Below, piece by piece: positions 25,694 through 37,300 of a stretch of 64,000 nt of DNA; position 1 is the first letter of the stretch, and each line of letters begins with the position of its first letter. This stretch comes from Hippasteria phrygiana (taxonomy: Eukaryota > Echinodermata > Asteroidea > Valvatida > Goniasteridae), in NCBI GenBank assembly GCA_037893225.1, contig JAZGUH010000075.1, positions 372,001-436,000 of the forward strand, written 5' to 3'. Made by a program: the position numbers and the translations under genes. Under the pieces are notes generated by a model, which searched no databases, was not told where the DNA came from, and saw nothing but the letters and a program-made list of their open reading frames with translations.

Positions 25694-25949
25694 CCATTTA
25701 GTAAAAGAGTTATTACTGACCAAATTTCAAATTAGTTGTAGCCCAAAGATAATTCAGTTCTCGCAAAGCCTATATTTTGTGCAGTATAGAGACGCAAAAG
25801 CAACCTAGAATATAGGCCTTTATAGGCAGGTTTTAATCTCGCCAAATTGAATAAAAGTTATTTTTATCTTAAAGGAAGAAATACAATTTCAAAATTCATT
25901 AGAAGAAAAATAATCCAATTTGTTGACGAGCATGGCAATTATATCTTTA

Positions 25950-26700
25950 AAGTTTACAGTAGATCCCCTTCGTCTTGAGGATGAAATGAAAACTCACTGT
26001 AGTAATAATACCAGATGCTATTAAATTAAAGTTCTGTACCAAGAAGATAAGTAAATCCCCTCCACCTTGAGATTGAAATGAAGACTTGCTGAAATCATAT
26101 TGTGAGGTGCTATCAAATCAAAGTTCTGCTCCAAGAAGGTAAATTACATCACCTCTGCATTGAAGTTGAAATGAAGACTTACTGTACTCATAATGTAAGA
26201 TGCTATCAAATCAAAGTTCTGCTCCGAGAAGGTAAATTACATCACCTCTGCATTGAAGTTGAAATGAAGACTTACTGTACTCATAATGTAAGATGCTATC
26301 AAATCAAAGTTCTGCTCCGAGAAGGTAAATTACATCACCTCTGCATTGAAGTTGAAATGAAGACTTGCTGTACTCATAATGTCAGATGCTATCAAATCAA
26401 AGTTGGGCTCCGAGAAGGTAAATTACATCACCTCTGCATTGAAGTTGAAATGAAGACTTGATGTACTCATAATGTAAGATGCTATCAAATCAAAGTTCTG
26501 CTCCAAGAAGGTAAATTACATCACCTCTGCATTGAAGTTGAAATGAAGACTTGATGTACTCATAATGTCAGATACTATCAAATCAAAGTTCTGCTCCGAG
26601 AAGATAAATTTCATCACCTCTGCATTGAAGTTGAAATGAAGACTTGCTGTACTCAAAATGTCAGGTGCTATCAAATCAAAGTTGTGCTCTGAGAAGTTCA
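25950..26700 (+). repeat. Minisatellite, 93-bp unit, about 7-8 copies
   Basis: The unit contains ATGCTATCAAATCAAAGTTC, then CTCCGAGAAGGTAAATTACA, then GAAGTTGAAATGAAGACTT. Central copies (26100-26640) are nearly identical and flanking ones are degenerate. Because 93 is divisible by three, one plus-strand frame stays open for four repeats (26102-26461) with a 31-residue period. I see no promoter or homology that makes this a gene, so the open frame is most simply a by-product. Confidence 0.92.
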
Positions 26701-27983
26701 AGTAGAATCTATTTTGCCTTGGTGCCGAAATCGAGACCTATTACAGAAAATGCAGATTAAAGGAATCACAAGCGATTGGAAATATATGACAATTTGCATA
26801 ACACAATAAACGGTATACTTGTAGCATAGCCAGGTCATGTATTACACTTTGCATGACGCTATAAGTGAAACATAGTAAATATTTCTGTCATGGTAAATCT
26901 TCAGTACAGAGCTATCAACTGTCATCATTTATTGCTATCAAAGTATTATGAAACTTCCCTTTAAAACAGTGATATGTAATTTTTCAAACAACTGTAAGCC
27001 AGAGTTGTCTTGTATGGAACTTTAGGAATGTCATCTGACCTCCTGAGATACATGTACATATACTGGGATATTTCAATTCATGCTGACAATATGTGTAAAA
27101 TAATACATTGTATTTGAAAGACATTTAACTCAGAATGAGGCATCATAAATGTAGAATGTTGCTTTCCACACATTATTTATTACAGATTGAGAAAATGCAT
27201 TCAGGAATGACAACATGCTGTTTAAAGGAAAGACTTTTTGAGAAAATTCGTTATGATGACAATATCACTGTAATGAATTGGGAGGGGAGTTAGTTTCACC
27301 AATGGTGAAAGTTACTCCGCCTGCGTCTACACTCTACAGGTCTAAAAACTATGATAATTTCTCTGGTTTCTATTAAAGAATTATCCTTTATTTAGATCTG
27401 GGCAAAGGACAACCATTGAGATGGTAGGGTTACCCTACTATCTCTGTAGCCCGCCCTTAAAGTGGTCAAGTTGCATACAAAAATGTTATATCATGACGAA
27501 GGCATACTACATTAAGAATGTCATCTTGTAATATATTATCAATGGAATAATGAAATGATCTTAGCTTTACAATGTCATCTCCCAAGTAAATTACATCACA
27601 ATACCGTCATCGTGAGTAAAATTATGTCGGGATGTCAACATCTAAGATATGATTCTGAGATAAAGTTATTCAACATCTCAACAGCTAAGATGCCAAACCC
27701 AGATGTCTAATGTCTCGAATAGTAAATGAACACTGTGGGGAAATTCTCTGGAAACAGAATTACATTTTGTGTGTGTGAAAAACGAGAATAGTTAGCATCA
27801 TATAAAAAGATGTTTCATACCAGATGGCTATCCTTGGTATGATGATAGAGCTAAGACATTACACTTATATTTGAAAAAAAAGAAAAACCAAAAACAAAAA
27901 CTCTCCTATAATCATTTTAAAGCAGGCTGTATGTCGATAAAACAATTACACTTCAGTGACAGGCTTTTTTTCTCAATAATTGC
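26701..27983. other. Unique AT-rich sequence, nothing recognised
   Basis: No long frames, no repeat structure and no RNA gene signatures were found. Confidence 0.45.
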
Positions 27984-28198
27984 ATTAATTAACTTTAACC
28001 CTGCTGGGAGAATTTTGCTAGGACCCTGCTGAATCTAACAGTATCCAACAGCTATTTAAGTGTGAAGTTTTCTAAATTCAACAAGATCCTACAGCTAGAA
28101 CAAACAATTTTTTGTTCACTGCTGAGATCGACAGATCCAACAGAACATTTTTGCAGTTGGATCTTGTTGGATTCAGCAGAGTTAGGGTTAATTAAAGT
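27984..28198. mobile_element. Foldback element, about 215 bp
   Basis: ATTAATTAACTTTAACCCTGCTG at the left corresponds to the inverse of CAGCAGAGTTAGGGTTAATT at the right (28174-28193), with further imperfect pairing of the CTGAATCCAACA-type sequence inward. This is consistent with a small MITE. Pairing is imperfect, so it is old or of mixed origin. Confidence 0.55.
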
Positions 28199-28765
28199 GA
28201 TTTGAACATCAAACATTATCTACTACAAAAATACTTTTGAAAGGTCTACAGCTAAAAAGCACAAAATTTGTTTTATCATAGTCATGTTGATTATGGAATT
28301 TGAGGAAGGAGACTACCGGAATCACATCCCTTCATTCATAGCAAAAAGAAACTGATCGAAATTCTCTGTTAATTGTATATAGTATAAATGCATTTTTCTA
28401 ATGACTGAAACTGCAGACTGAAACTGAAAAAGTAATCAACTGGTTATTTGAGAGATCAAGATAGGCATGAAATTTCTATACAATTGCTAGAAAAAAATAC
28501 AACTTAAAAGAAAAAACATCCGTTTCTGATGAAAAACAGATAGTCCATCAAATTAAGTAGGGCTAAAATACCAGTCGGTAGATAACGTCTTTCATTTGAC
28601 ACACAATTTATTTTTGTCATGATTAGTCATTGTTGCAATTTTCAGAAATGGGTCGATTTGTAGTCAGTGTTTTATAGGAAATATCATTCCACTGACCTGT
28701 TTAAAGTTTTGCACTGTTGAATGGTGATAAAATGAGGTGTCCGTTTTCAACCGTTGGGTGGATGA
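28199..28765. other. Unique sequence, nothing recognised
   Basis: AT-rich, with no repeat or coding signal that I can support. Confidence 0.45.
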
Positions 28766-28881
28766 TAGCCTTTAGTCAAGATGCACGTGGGTATCTGGGT
28801 GCGCGATGCGCCCCAAATATGCCATCATGTCCGAGGCGCACCACTCGTCCGGGTAGCCACGCGCACCTTGACTAAAGGCTA
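28766..28881. mobile_element. Foldback hairpin, 116 bp
   Basis: TAGCCTTTAGTCAAG at 28766-28780 is inverted perfectly as CTTGACTAAAGGCTA ending at 28881. Pairing extends, with a few mismatches, into a GC-rich inner arm (TGCACGTGGGTA against TACCCGGACG/GCGC). It is most likely a very short foldback transposon. A structured RNA gene cannot be excluded by eye. Confidence 0.55.
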
Positions 28882-29497
28882 CAGGGCATTGCCAGCTGGA
28901 AATCATTGGAAAACAATATACATTTCCACTTTTCTTGACAACAATACACTTGGTGCCATCATTTCGCAGGATGATTGAGACTACTATTAACTTACAGTCT
29001 AGTAAAGTATTTCGTAATGATTCAGTAAAACAAAATTGAAGATTACCAATCGTGTACACTACATTTAAAATGATCAAGCCATTGACAACAATTTCTTTCT
29101 GAGCCATGGTATTCTTAGTATTCTACCACAGAATTGCCTATGTCACTTTCCAGTTATAAAGTACAAATTTCCTTGCAATATTTCAGAAAGGAAAATACTC
29201 CTAAACACTCACCTCAAAAGTTGCCAGCTATTGACATGTCAAAAATATGGCACGCCGGAGCTACATGCAAAATAGAGAAGCACGATGGCAACGGTAAAGA
29301 TGACATCCATCACGAAGAATGAACAGCAAGTAAATGATGACGTATTGTCTGGTTGATTTAATTTGCATGGCAGCAACTCGTAGTTGTTAACTGCAATAAT
29401 GAGAAACATTAAAGACAATTTTCATAATTTCAAATGTCTTAGTTCATTCAATAAACTATAGACTAATCCGACGACCAAAACTACAAGCATTTACTGC
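28882..29497. other. Unique sequence with one possible start exon on the minus strand
   Basis: On the minus strand an ATG at about 29107 sits in a good context (ACCATGG) and opens a frame of 111 codons that runs into the neighbouring foldback hairpin. A donor-like GGTAATC lies about 60 bases in. No homology recognised, so this is not called as a gene. Confidence 0.2.
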
Positions 29498-29634
29498 GGT
29501 GGCACCACGCTCGCGTGCGTATTTTACGCACGCGCTCGATGCAGCTTCGACCAACAGAGTGTTTACAACTTGCCAAAATGCGCACGCAACTGAAATTAAA
29601 GAACACGAGCAACCTGCATGCAAGCGTGGCACCA
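29498..29634. mobile_element. Foldback element, about 137 bp, with inner hairpin
   Basis: GTGGCACCACGCTCGCGTGCG at the left resembles the inverse of GCATGCAAGCGTGGCACC at the right. Next to the left arm GCGTGCGT and ACGCACGC form a short perfect hairpin (29513-29533). The element is notably GC-richer than its surroundings. Confidence 0.45.
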
Positions 29635-30139
29635 GAGCAAAAATGGCTTCTAATTTTGTTCGGTAAATTATAATATACATAGTTTGTGGTTTTATAGACT
29701 TCATATGCCTTTGTAGGTACAATCCTTTGTTATTGCAACAATACACATACATGTAGTTGAACCATTACTACATGATTAACTACTTACAAATATTGCATGA
29801 TTACTTCAACTGAAAGGCGGCAGCCAAGCTTTTAAAAGATGAGGTATAAGATAAAAAAAAAAAAACTTTGACAAATTCAGTTGTTTATTAACATATGGGC
29901 AGATGGGAGGTGGTGAATTATGAAAATGCAATCTTTACAAAAATACTGTCTCATCTGATGCTGAGATTAAAAAAGATAAAAACTGGTTCTGTGCTGTTCG
30001 GACACTGTCACCAACAGCTTATTGTAATGCAATTTTTTCATCAAAAATTTGTTAACAGGGATAGATAGACCATTTATAAGTCTAATTCACTTGTATTGTA
30101 CCTGTAGCTTTTGTAAAACAGATCACAGATTGCTTTTTT
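29635..30139. other. Unique sequence, nothing recognised
   Basis: AT-rich, with an A-tract near 29855. No supported feature. Confidence 0.4.
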
Positions 30140-30900
30140 AAAAAGTCATCTAGGAAGAACACTGAACCGATCCAGTCCATACCATCTCAAAGGAGCACTG
30201 GACTGGTGTGGTCCAAGCTATCTACATATAGGAAGAGCAGTGAACCGGTCTACTGGTTTGGTCCAAGCCATCTGCTCCCAATTATGAAGAGAACTGAACC
30301 AGTCTGCTTTCAATTATTTAGGAAGAGCACTCAATTGGTCTGGGGTCCAAGCTATGTAGGAAGAGCACTAAACCAGTGTGGTCCCAGTCACTTAGGAAAT
30401 GCGCTGAACTAGTTTGGTGCATATCATCTAGGCAAAGACTGCATGGAATGGTGTGGTCCAAGACATCTAGGAAGAGCATTGTACCAGTCTGGTCCAAATT
30501 ATTTAGGAAGACCACTAAACTGGTAGTCCAAGACATCTAGGAAGAGCACTGGATCTGTCTGTTCTCAGTTATGAAGAGAACTGAACCAGTCTGGTTTCAT
30601 TCATTTAGGCAAAGTTTGCACTGAACTGGTCTAACCCAAGCCATGTAGAAAGATGACTAAGCCAGTGTAGTCAGAGTTATTTAGGAAGAGCACTGAACTG
30701 CTAGGGTCCAAGCCATAAGAAGAGTAAGCTGAATTGGTCCAATTCATTCAGGAAAAGCACTAAACGCATCTGGTAGATGACATCTAGGAAAAGCAGTGAA
30801 CCAGTCTGGTGCAAACTATCTTGAGAGTACCTTGTACTGATTTGGTGCAAGTCATCCAAGTTGATCATCAAACTATAGTCTGTTAGAAGGCATTACAGGA
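30140..30900 (+). repeat. Degenerate minisatellite, about 36-bp unit
   Basis: The phrase AGGAAGAGCACTGAACCAG followed by TCTGGTCCAAGCCATCT is repeated roughly twenty times with strong divergence and occasional length changes. Consecutive well-kept units measure 36 bases. No frame stays open across the array. Confidence 0.85.
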
Positions 30901-31299
30901 ATACACAGGCAAAGTGAGCTGAAGACTTGCTCACTGTCTGATCATAGTCATCAAGATGAAGGCACTATGTATGTAGTCGATGACAGTATATGGGTGGTAC
31001 ACCTCAAAGCAACAAAGGAGAAGATAAAGACGCGTCTCCAGCTCACCCCCTCCCCCCATGGTGACAATTAAGATGGTGTGCCATAATGTGACTTAATGCC
31101 GGGCTTATAATCATCAAGCTTCAAGCTACATCTATTAGGACCACTAAGTAGATATACGTTCAAAAACATTCAAGATATTTTTCAAAATGCATAATCCTAA
31201 TTCATGTAAATGCCACAAAGTAGTCACATCTTTACTGAAATTTCTGTGAAGGCTTTCTCTCCGACAGGTCATTTTACATTTCCAGTCTTTTATGTTGCT

Positions 31300-31990
31300 A
31301 CTAACTTTGTTTTTTGTCTGATACGTTTTTAATTTTATTGCCATTTATTTTGCTATACTACTTTGGTGCATATATATGTTGCATTTTATCTTGTTTATTT
31401 TTTTATCCATTTCTTTTGCCTTATATATTGCCTACTTTTTTCCTGTTCTCTTACATTCTATGTACTTTTTTCTCTGTCTGTTTTCCATATTTTTTGCCCA
31501 TCTGTATTGCCATACATATTGTCTACTTTCTTGCATATTTATTTCGCCTTCTTCATAATTATGTTGGTTTGATAACATGCATTTGATGATACATTTACAA
31601 ATCTACCAAATCAATAAGCAACTGACATTTCAATGGCCAGCTTGACACTAGGACCACTTTACCTTGTGAAATTATTGTAATTCACTGTAATTCACACATT
31701 AAACATACACTGTACATGCAGATGCACAATATCAAATATTCACCTTAATAACATTCGCTCCCATCTTTTTTTCCATCTCATCTGTTTATTTTACATTATA
31801 TCTTGTCACTTTCTTGTCTATTTATTTTGCCTACTTTCTTCAATGATTTTCTTAATCTCATAGCCTGCATGTTTTCAGGTCTATTTTCTCACATGTCATT
31901 TCCATTAATTACTTATTTTTTATTGAAATGTTGCATCCCATCATCTTCAATCTGCCATCTATCTCATCTATCTTACTTTAAAATCTTGCT
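31300..31990 (+). repeat. Pyrimidine-rich low-complexity tracts
   Basis: Two T/C-rich stretches (about 31310-31560 and 31760-31960) share loose phrases such as TATTTATTTTGCCTACTTTC. Several plus-strand frames are open through them only because of their composition (Phe, Tyr and Leu rich). They lie downstream of the Helentron coding region on its strand, where its 3' end would be expected, but no hairpin + CTAG end was found here. Confidence 0.55.
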
Positions 31991-32370
31991 TGCTTACTAT
32001 CATGCTTCAGAAGTTGTAACAAGTCGCTACAATTCACATCACAAGTCAAATCACAAGGTATTCAAATGAACAAAGACGAAGGCATTTCTTTGTGATAGTA
32101 CATCCCGTATAGCTTGTGACCGTGGTTACAACTCACCGTGATGGTTCCCAGTTTGCCTTTAATCTAGCTTGTTTACGTGTTTACTTTTGCTCGCATGTTA
32201 CTTCCATCTAACTGCTGTTTTTATAGCCCCAAAACAATTATTTGACTTCAAAGTGTTTTTTTATTGAGTACATGTCATTTTAAATGTGTAATGAAACAAT
32301 TAACCAGTACACATATGTTTAATGTGCAGTGAATACAAAACTTCCAAAGTTTTCACCTGTGAAAATTATT

Positions 32371-33308
32371 TCAGAATGTAACACTTACAGCTTCATGGTA
32401 ACTGTAATAAGTGGGACTTATAACAGTACGCGTAGACTCCAAATTTCTGGCATACACATGATCAATTAATGTTGCTTTTTCTGTAGTTGCACTTGTAACA
32501 TACTGCTTGTAACCATGATCTTGCATCAATTTCTCAACTTGACAACATTGTTTTAAAATATCTTCATTGAAATCACCCATTACAATACATCTATTGGATA
32601 TTTTGTGAAATTCATTGAGCAAAACTTTTAAATTAGTAATGAAATCATTAATAGCATAAGATGCTGGTCTGTAAATTATTACAACAGAACATGACATATG
32701 AGAAATTACTTGAAATGCAATATATTCTAAGTTGTGTACTGGCAAGATTATCCTACTGAATGTCTTATTCTTTCTACCATATACAGCAACACCTCCATGA
32801 ATCTGTTCCTTTAATGTTCGAGTAGATTGACTTGAATTATCATATGAAAGACTTCTTAATTGATGGTAGCATTTAAATTCAGTCAATTCAGTGTCTATGT
32901 ATTCCTCTTTATCAATCCATGTCTCAGTTAGACAAATAAAATCACATGTCATAAATTCATTGTTACATTTTAAGTCCATAAAATGTTCTCTCAATCCTTG
33001 AATATTATGCATCATGATAGTAGTCTCATTAGATGTACATGTATCGGTCTTAAAATTATCTTCTTCAATAAATGATGGCATACTAATCAATGATTCATGA
33101 ACTGATTTATTACAATAAATGTATTTTTCATCAAATCCTTCTATTACAAGACCCTTCAATGAAGTGACTCTACTGAGAGCAACATATGCTTGTCCTGCTG
33201 AAAAAGTACGCTTAAGACATACAACTGCTTTATCTGTTGTCATTCCTTGCACCTTGTGGACTGTACATGCCCATGCTAATTTCAATGGAAACTGATGTCT
33301 TATACACT
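32371..33308 (-). CDS. Helentron polyprotein, C-terminal part: helicase end and AP-type endonuclease
   Basis: This is the 3' part of the Helentron gene, cut off from the rest by the retrotransposon at 33309-37669. Reading on the minus strand, it first supplies the last PIF1 helicase motifs ([10 protein letters not shown] and YVALSRV). It then encodes an endonuclease of the exonuclease/endonuclease/phosphatase fold: MHNIQGL, LTETW (catalytic Glu), VIIYRP, MGDFNED (Asp/Asn) and IDHVY. Fusion of such an endonuclease behind the helicase is characteristic of Helentrons. The final motif, normally SDH in this family, reads SYHEAV, so a residue normally acting with the catalytic His is replaced by Tyr. 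The stop codon is TGA at 32371-32373. Exactly across the insertion the frame continues with 37674 upward. Confidence 0.93.
33305..33308. other. Target site duplication (left) of the Ty3/gypsy element
   Basis: CACT immediately precedes the 5' LTR and is repeated at 37670-37673 directly after the 3' LTR. A 4-bp duplication is within the 4-6 bp range of retroviral-type integrases. Confidence 0.9.
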
Positions 33309-33492
33309 TGTAGTAGCCAAGTTTGGTTAGTGCGCCCTCAATAGACTGGTCTCTAAGGTCAGAGTTCACTGTATGGAAATTTCCATTCGTTACCATGTAC
33401 CATATCGCATGTGTATTATGATTGTGGCGGTGTGAGTATTCGAGCACTGTAAGCGAAATAAAAGCAAGTCAAAGTTAACTATTTCGCCTACA
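33309..33492 (+). repeat. 5' LTR, 184 bp
   Basis: Begins TGTAGTAGCC and ends CGCCTACA, keeping the TG...CA rule. AATAAA lies at 33457-33462, a likely polyadenylation signal. Unusually short for an LTR. Read on the minus strand the LTR is open in the frame of the Helentron 3' fragment, so that fragment runs into the LTR without a stop. Confidence 0.96.
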
Positions 33493-33494
33493 AT

Positions 33495-33512
33495 TGGTGA
33501 CCCAGACGTGAT
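33495..33512 (+). promoter_or_regulatory. Primer binding site, tRNA-Trp type
   Basis: TGGTGACCCAGACGTGAT begins two bases after the 5' LTR. It matches the complement of the 3' end of eukaryotic tRNA-Trp (as used by avian leukosis-type retroviruses) at 17 of 18 positions, with A in place of C at position 10. Initiation of minus-strand DNA from tRNA-Trp is inferred. Confidence 0.85.
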
Positions 33513-33523
33513 CGGGACGTGAC

Positions 33524-34366
33524 ATGGAGTCGAAAGACGGAGTTGGTCGTGAGGCGAGTGGGCACAGCGGACAACTAACTGCAGCGGTAAGCATCAAACT
33601 ACCGCCGTACTGGCCTGCAGACCCCCACGTATGGTTTGCCCAGGTTGAGGCACAGTTTACCACGCGTGGTATAACGTCGGAGTCCACAAAGTATGCGTAC
33701 ATTGTGTCTGCCCTCACACCAGAAATTGCACAAGAAGTGCGAGATCTGTTGCTTGATCCACCAGCTGAACGCCCCTACAAAACTTTGCGAGAGGAATTGA
33801 TTAAACGGACCTCTGCCACTGAACAAAGACGCCTTCAGCAGCTCCTTATTGAGGAGGTTTTAGGAGACAGGAAACCAACCCAGCTTCTTCGACACATGCG
33901 ACAACTACTTGGGAATCGCATGCTTGAGGAGTCGATTCTCCGCCAGTTATTTCTCCAACGTCTCCCATCGAATGTGCAAATAGTGCTGGCGTCGACCGGT
34001 GACAGCGTGAAACTCGAACAGTTGGCAGAACTCGCAGACAAAGTCATGGATGTCACTGTTAGTGTTACACAGCAGCCACTCAGGGTCAGCTCAGTTACGC
34101 CTCCCCCTGTGCCACCTACTGAAGTGGAACTCCTCCGCAAGGAAATCAGCCACCTATCTCTGCAAGTTCAAGCCCTGTCCGCACAGCGTCATCGTTTTCG
34201 CAGCCGTTCACGCAATCGCCCCCGAACACAAACACCACCTCCGCCCAGCAATGACACTGCAACAGTCGAGGACTCTTGGTGTTGGTATCACGCTTCTTTT
34301 GGAGACAAGGCACGCAAGTGTCGTCGGCCGTGCCAGTTTCCGGGAAACGTGACCGCCAGCAACTGA
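33524..34366 (+). CDS. gag: Gag-like protein of the Ty3/gypsy element
   Basis: 280 codons from an ATG only 12 bases after the primer binding site to TGA at 34364-34366. The N-terminal half ([20 protein letters not shown] onward) matches the gag type common in animal Ty3/gypsy elements. The middle is Leu/Gln/Arg rich, as in capsid helices. A basic Arg/Ser/Pro-rich stretch (about residues 222-240) precedes a C-terminal zinc-knuckle-like CWYH...[12 protein letters not shown], which would bind the packaged RNA. Gag forms the particle in which reverse transcription occurs. It overlaps pol by 91 bases, and the overlap contains a frameshift signal. Confidence 0.93.
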   Translation: MESKDGVGREASGHSGQLTAAVSIKLPPYWPADPHVWFAQVEAQFTTRGITSESTKYAYIVSALTPEIAQEVRDLLLDPPAERPYKTLREELIKRTSATEQRRLQQLLIEEVLGDRKPTQLLRHMRQLLGNRMLEESILRQLFLQRLPSNVQIVLASTGDSVKLEQLAELADKVMDVTVSVTQQPLRVSSVTPPPVPPTEVELLRKEISHLSLQVQALSAQRHRFRSRSRNRPRTQTPPPPSNDTATVEDSWCWYHASFGDKARKCRRPCQFPGNVTASN

Positions 34367-37300
34367 TGGCGACGAGTGCTGCTGGCCAAATGCGAAGTCG
34401 CCTATTCCATGTCGTTGACCGGACGTCGAGGCAACGCTTTCTCATAGACACGGGTGCTGAAGTTAGTGTTGTTCCCCCATCTCCACTCGAACGCCAGCGA
34501 CCCCGGCAAGGTTGTCATTTGCAAGCTGCAAATCACTCCATCATAACAACTTACGGAGAGCGGTCGCTTACGCTGGATTTGGGAGTACGGCGGACATGTA
34601 GGTGGGTGTTCGTAATTGCAGACATACACCAACCGATTATCGGTGCAGATTTTCTACGCCATTTTAACTTGCTAGTGGACATGAGACATTGTCAACTGTT
34701 AGATGCCACAACCAATGTCACGGTTAATGGCGTCAGGTGCGGTCAACTTTCGCCTTGTCCTATGTTCGCCACCATAGACTCGCAGTCACCGTATCATGCG
34801 ATTTTGGCACGATTTCCGGACATCACAAGACCGTGCTATGAGGACACAGCAATAAAGCACAACGTCACACACCATATAACCACAACAGGATCGCCAGTTT
34901 CTGCTCGTCCCCGCCGCCTTCGCCCGGATCGACTAAAGGTTGCGCGTCACGAGTTCGATCACATGCTGCAACTCGGCATCATCAGACCGTCCAGCAGTAA
35001 CTGGGCTTCACCCCTCCACATGGTCCCCAAGAAAACCCCCGGAGACTGGAGACCATGTGGGGACTATCGTGCGCTCAACGATCGCACAGTACCAGATCGC
35101 TACCCTATCCCGCACTTACACGATTTTTCGTCGTCGCTGCATGGTGCCAAGGTTTTCTCAAAAATCGACCTGGTACGCGCCTACCATCAGATCCCTGTAG
35201 AGCCGTCAGACATCCCAAAGACCGCGGTCACTACTCCCTTTGGACTCTACGAGTTTGTGCGTATGCCCTTTGGGCTCCGTAACGCCGCGCAAACTTTTCA
35301 GAGGTTCATTGACAGTGTCATCCGCGGGCTCGATTTCTGTTACGCATACATCGATGATCTCCTTGTTGCTAGTGCCGATGCAGAAGAGCACGAACGACAT
35401 CTTCTCCAGCTCTTCAGTCGCTTGTCTGACCATGGACTCATCATCAATCCAGCTAAGTGCGAGTTCGGGGTAGAATCGCTCGAGTTCCTCGGTCACCACG
35501 TTGATTCGCAAGGAATCCGCCCATTGCGAGAGAAAACCCGAGTCATCCTGGACTTTCCACAACCCGCCACACATCGCAAGCTCAAGGAGTTCCTCGGATT
35601 GGTGAACTTCTATCGGAGGTTCATACCACAGGCAGCCACCATCCTCCAACCACTCACCGATCTCACAAAATCGCGTGGACAGTCCAAAAGCCTGCTTTGG
35701 ACCGATGCAGCTGTAGCAGCTTTCGGCGATATCAAGTCGGCTCTCGCGAAGATTGCCAGCCTTGCACATCCTAGGCCCAACGCAGACATATCGGTCATGA
35801 CAGATGCGTCAGACGTGGCAGTTGGGGCTGTCCTCCAACAGCGAGTCGACAATGCATGGCAGCCAATTGCATTCTTCTCTCGCAAACTCAAACCAGCTGA
35901 GACACGCTACAGTGCTTTTGGCCGAGAGCTTTTGGCTATATACCTGACCATACGCCATTTTCGTGCCATGTTGGAGGGCCGCCACTTTCATGTCCTCACA
36001 GACCACAAGCCACTCATATACGCATTCAAGGCAGCACCAGATCGACACTCGCCACGCGAAATTAGACATCTGGACTTCATTTCGCAATTTACCACGGACA
36101 TTCGAGCAGTAAAGGGTGTCGATAATGCCCCAGCTGATGCCTTGTCAAGAATTCAGCTGAATGCAGCCACCCTCCCACCTGCCATAGATTTGGATGTCAT
36201 GGCAGACATGCAACGACAAGATGATGAATTGAAGAAACTTCGCTCATCCTCGACTTCACTCCATCTCACAGACATTCCGCTGTCTACTGGGACATCACAG
36301 ATCGTTTGTGACACTTCTACGGGCACAACACGTCCATTTGTGCCTAGTAGTCTCCGCAGAACTGTTTTTGTTGCTCTTCACTCCCTGGCACACCCTGGTA
36401 TTAGAGCGACCCAACGGCTCATCACTGAACGGTTCGTCTGGCCAGGAATCAACCACGACATTCGCCAGTGGACTCGAGAGTGCACCGCTTGTCAACGTGC
36501 GAAAGTGCACCGACACACCCATGCTCCACTTGGCACATTTGCGACTCCAGACGCTCGATTCAGCCACGTCCACATAGACATAGTGGGGCCACTACCACTT
36601 TCCAATGGCTACCGCTATTGGCTCACATGTGTGGATCGCTTCACGCGATGGCCAGAGGCTATACCAATAACTGATATCACCGCCGAGACAGTCGCCAGAG
36701 CTTTTGTTGATAGGTGGGTTTCCAACTTTGGTGCCCCATCGACAGTGACAACGGACCGCGGCCGTCAATTTGAATCGGCCCTGTTTCGCGCCCTCACCAG
36801 ACTCCTTGGCTGCAAACACATACACACTACTGCCTATCATCCGGCAGCAAACGGCATGGTCGAGCGATTACATCGCCAGCTCAAGGCTTCACTTAAGGCA
36901 CAGCAAGACCCTATGAAATGGACAGAGGCACTCCCACTCATCCTGCTAGGGATTCGCTCTGCAGTCAAACCGGACTTGGGTCATTGTCCAGCTGAAATCG
37001 TTTTTGGCACCACGCTCAGACTGCCAGGTCAGTTTTTCGAGCCCGACGTTCCAGCTTCTCAGTTGGACCCAGTGGATTATGTTGACAGGCTCAAGGCGTC
37101 TATGCGCCAAATTCACCCAACGCCACCACGTCAACAACAGCAGCGAGCGGTTCACATCCCGAAAGACCTAACTTCCTGCACCCATGTCTTTCTGCGTTAC
37201 GATGGAGTTCGCAAGCCCCTTCAGCCACCTTACAATGGACCATACAGGGTGGTTAGCCGCACAGACAAACAGTTTGTTATTGACATTGATGGACGTGTGG

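Noticed and set aside
28772..29107. 111-codon minus-strand frame with good ATG context
   Set aside because: It runs through a foldback hairpin, has no homology that I recognise, and its best support is one donor-like site.
31314..31586. Phe/Tyr/Leu-rich frame resembling a membrane protein
   Set aside because: All three plus frames are open because of pyrimidine-rich low complexity; no conserved pattern.
32163..32170. CTAG near 32165 as the 3' end of the large Helentron
   Set aside because: No stable hairpin or GGCTTTTCCG/CGGAAAAGCC motif lies beside it on the relevant strand.
35206..35769. 187-codon minus-strand frame inside pol
   Set aside because: Antisense of the reverse transcriptase/RNase H region; RT motifs on the plus strand explain the open frame.
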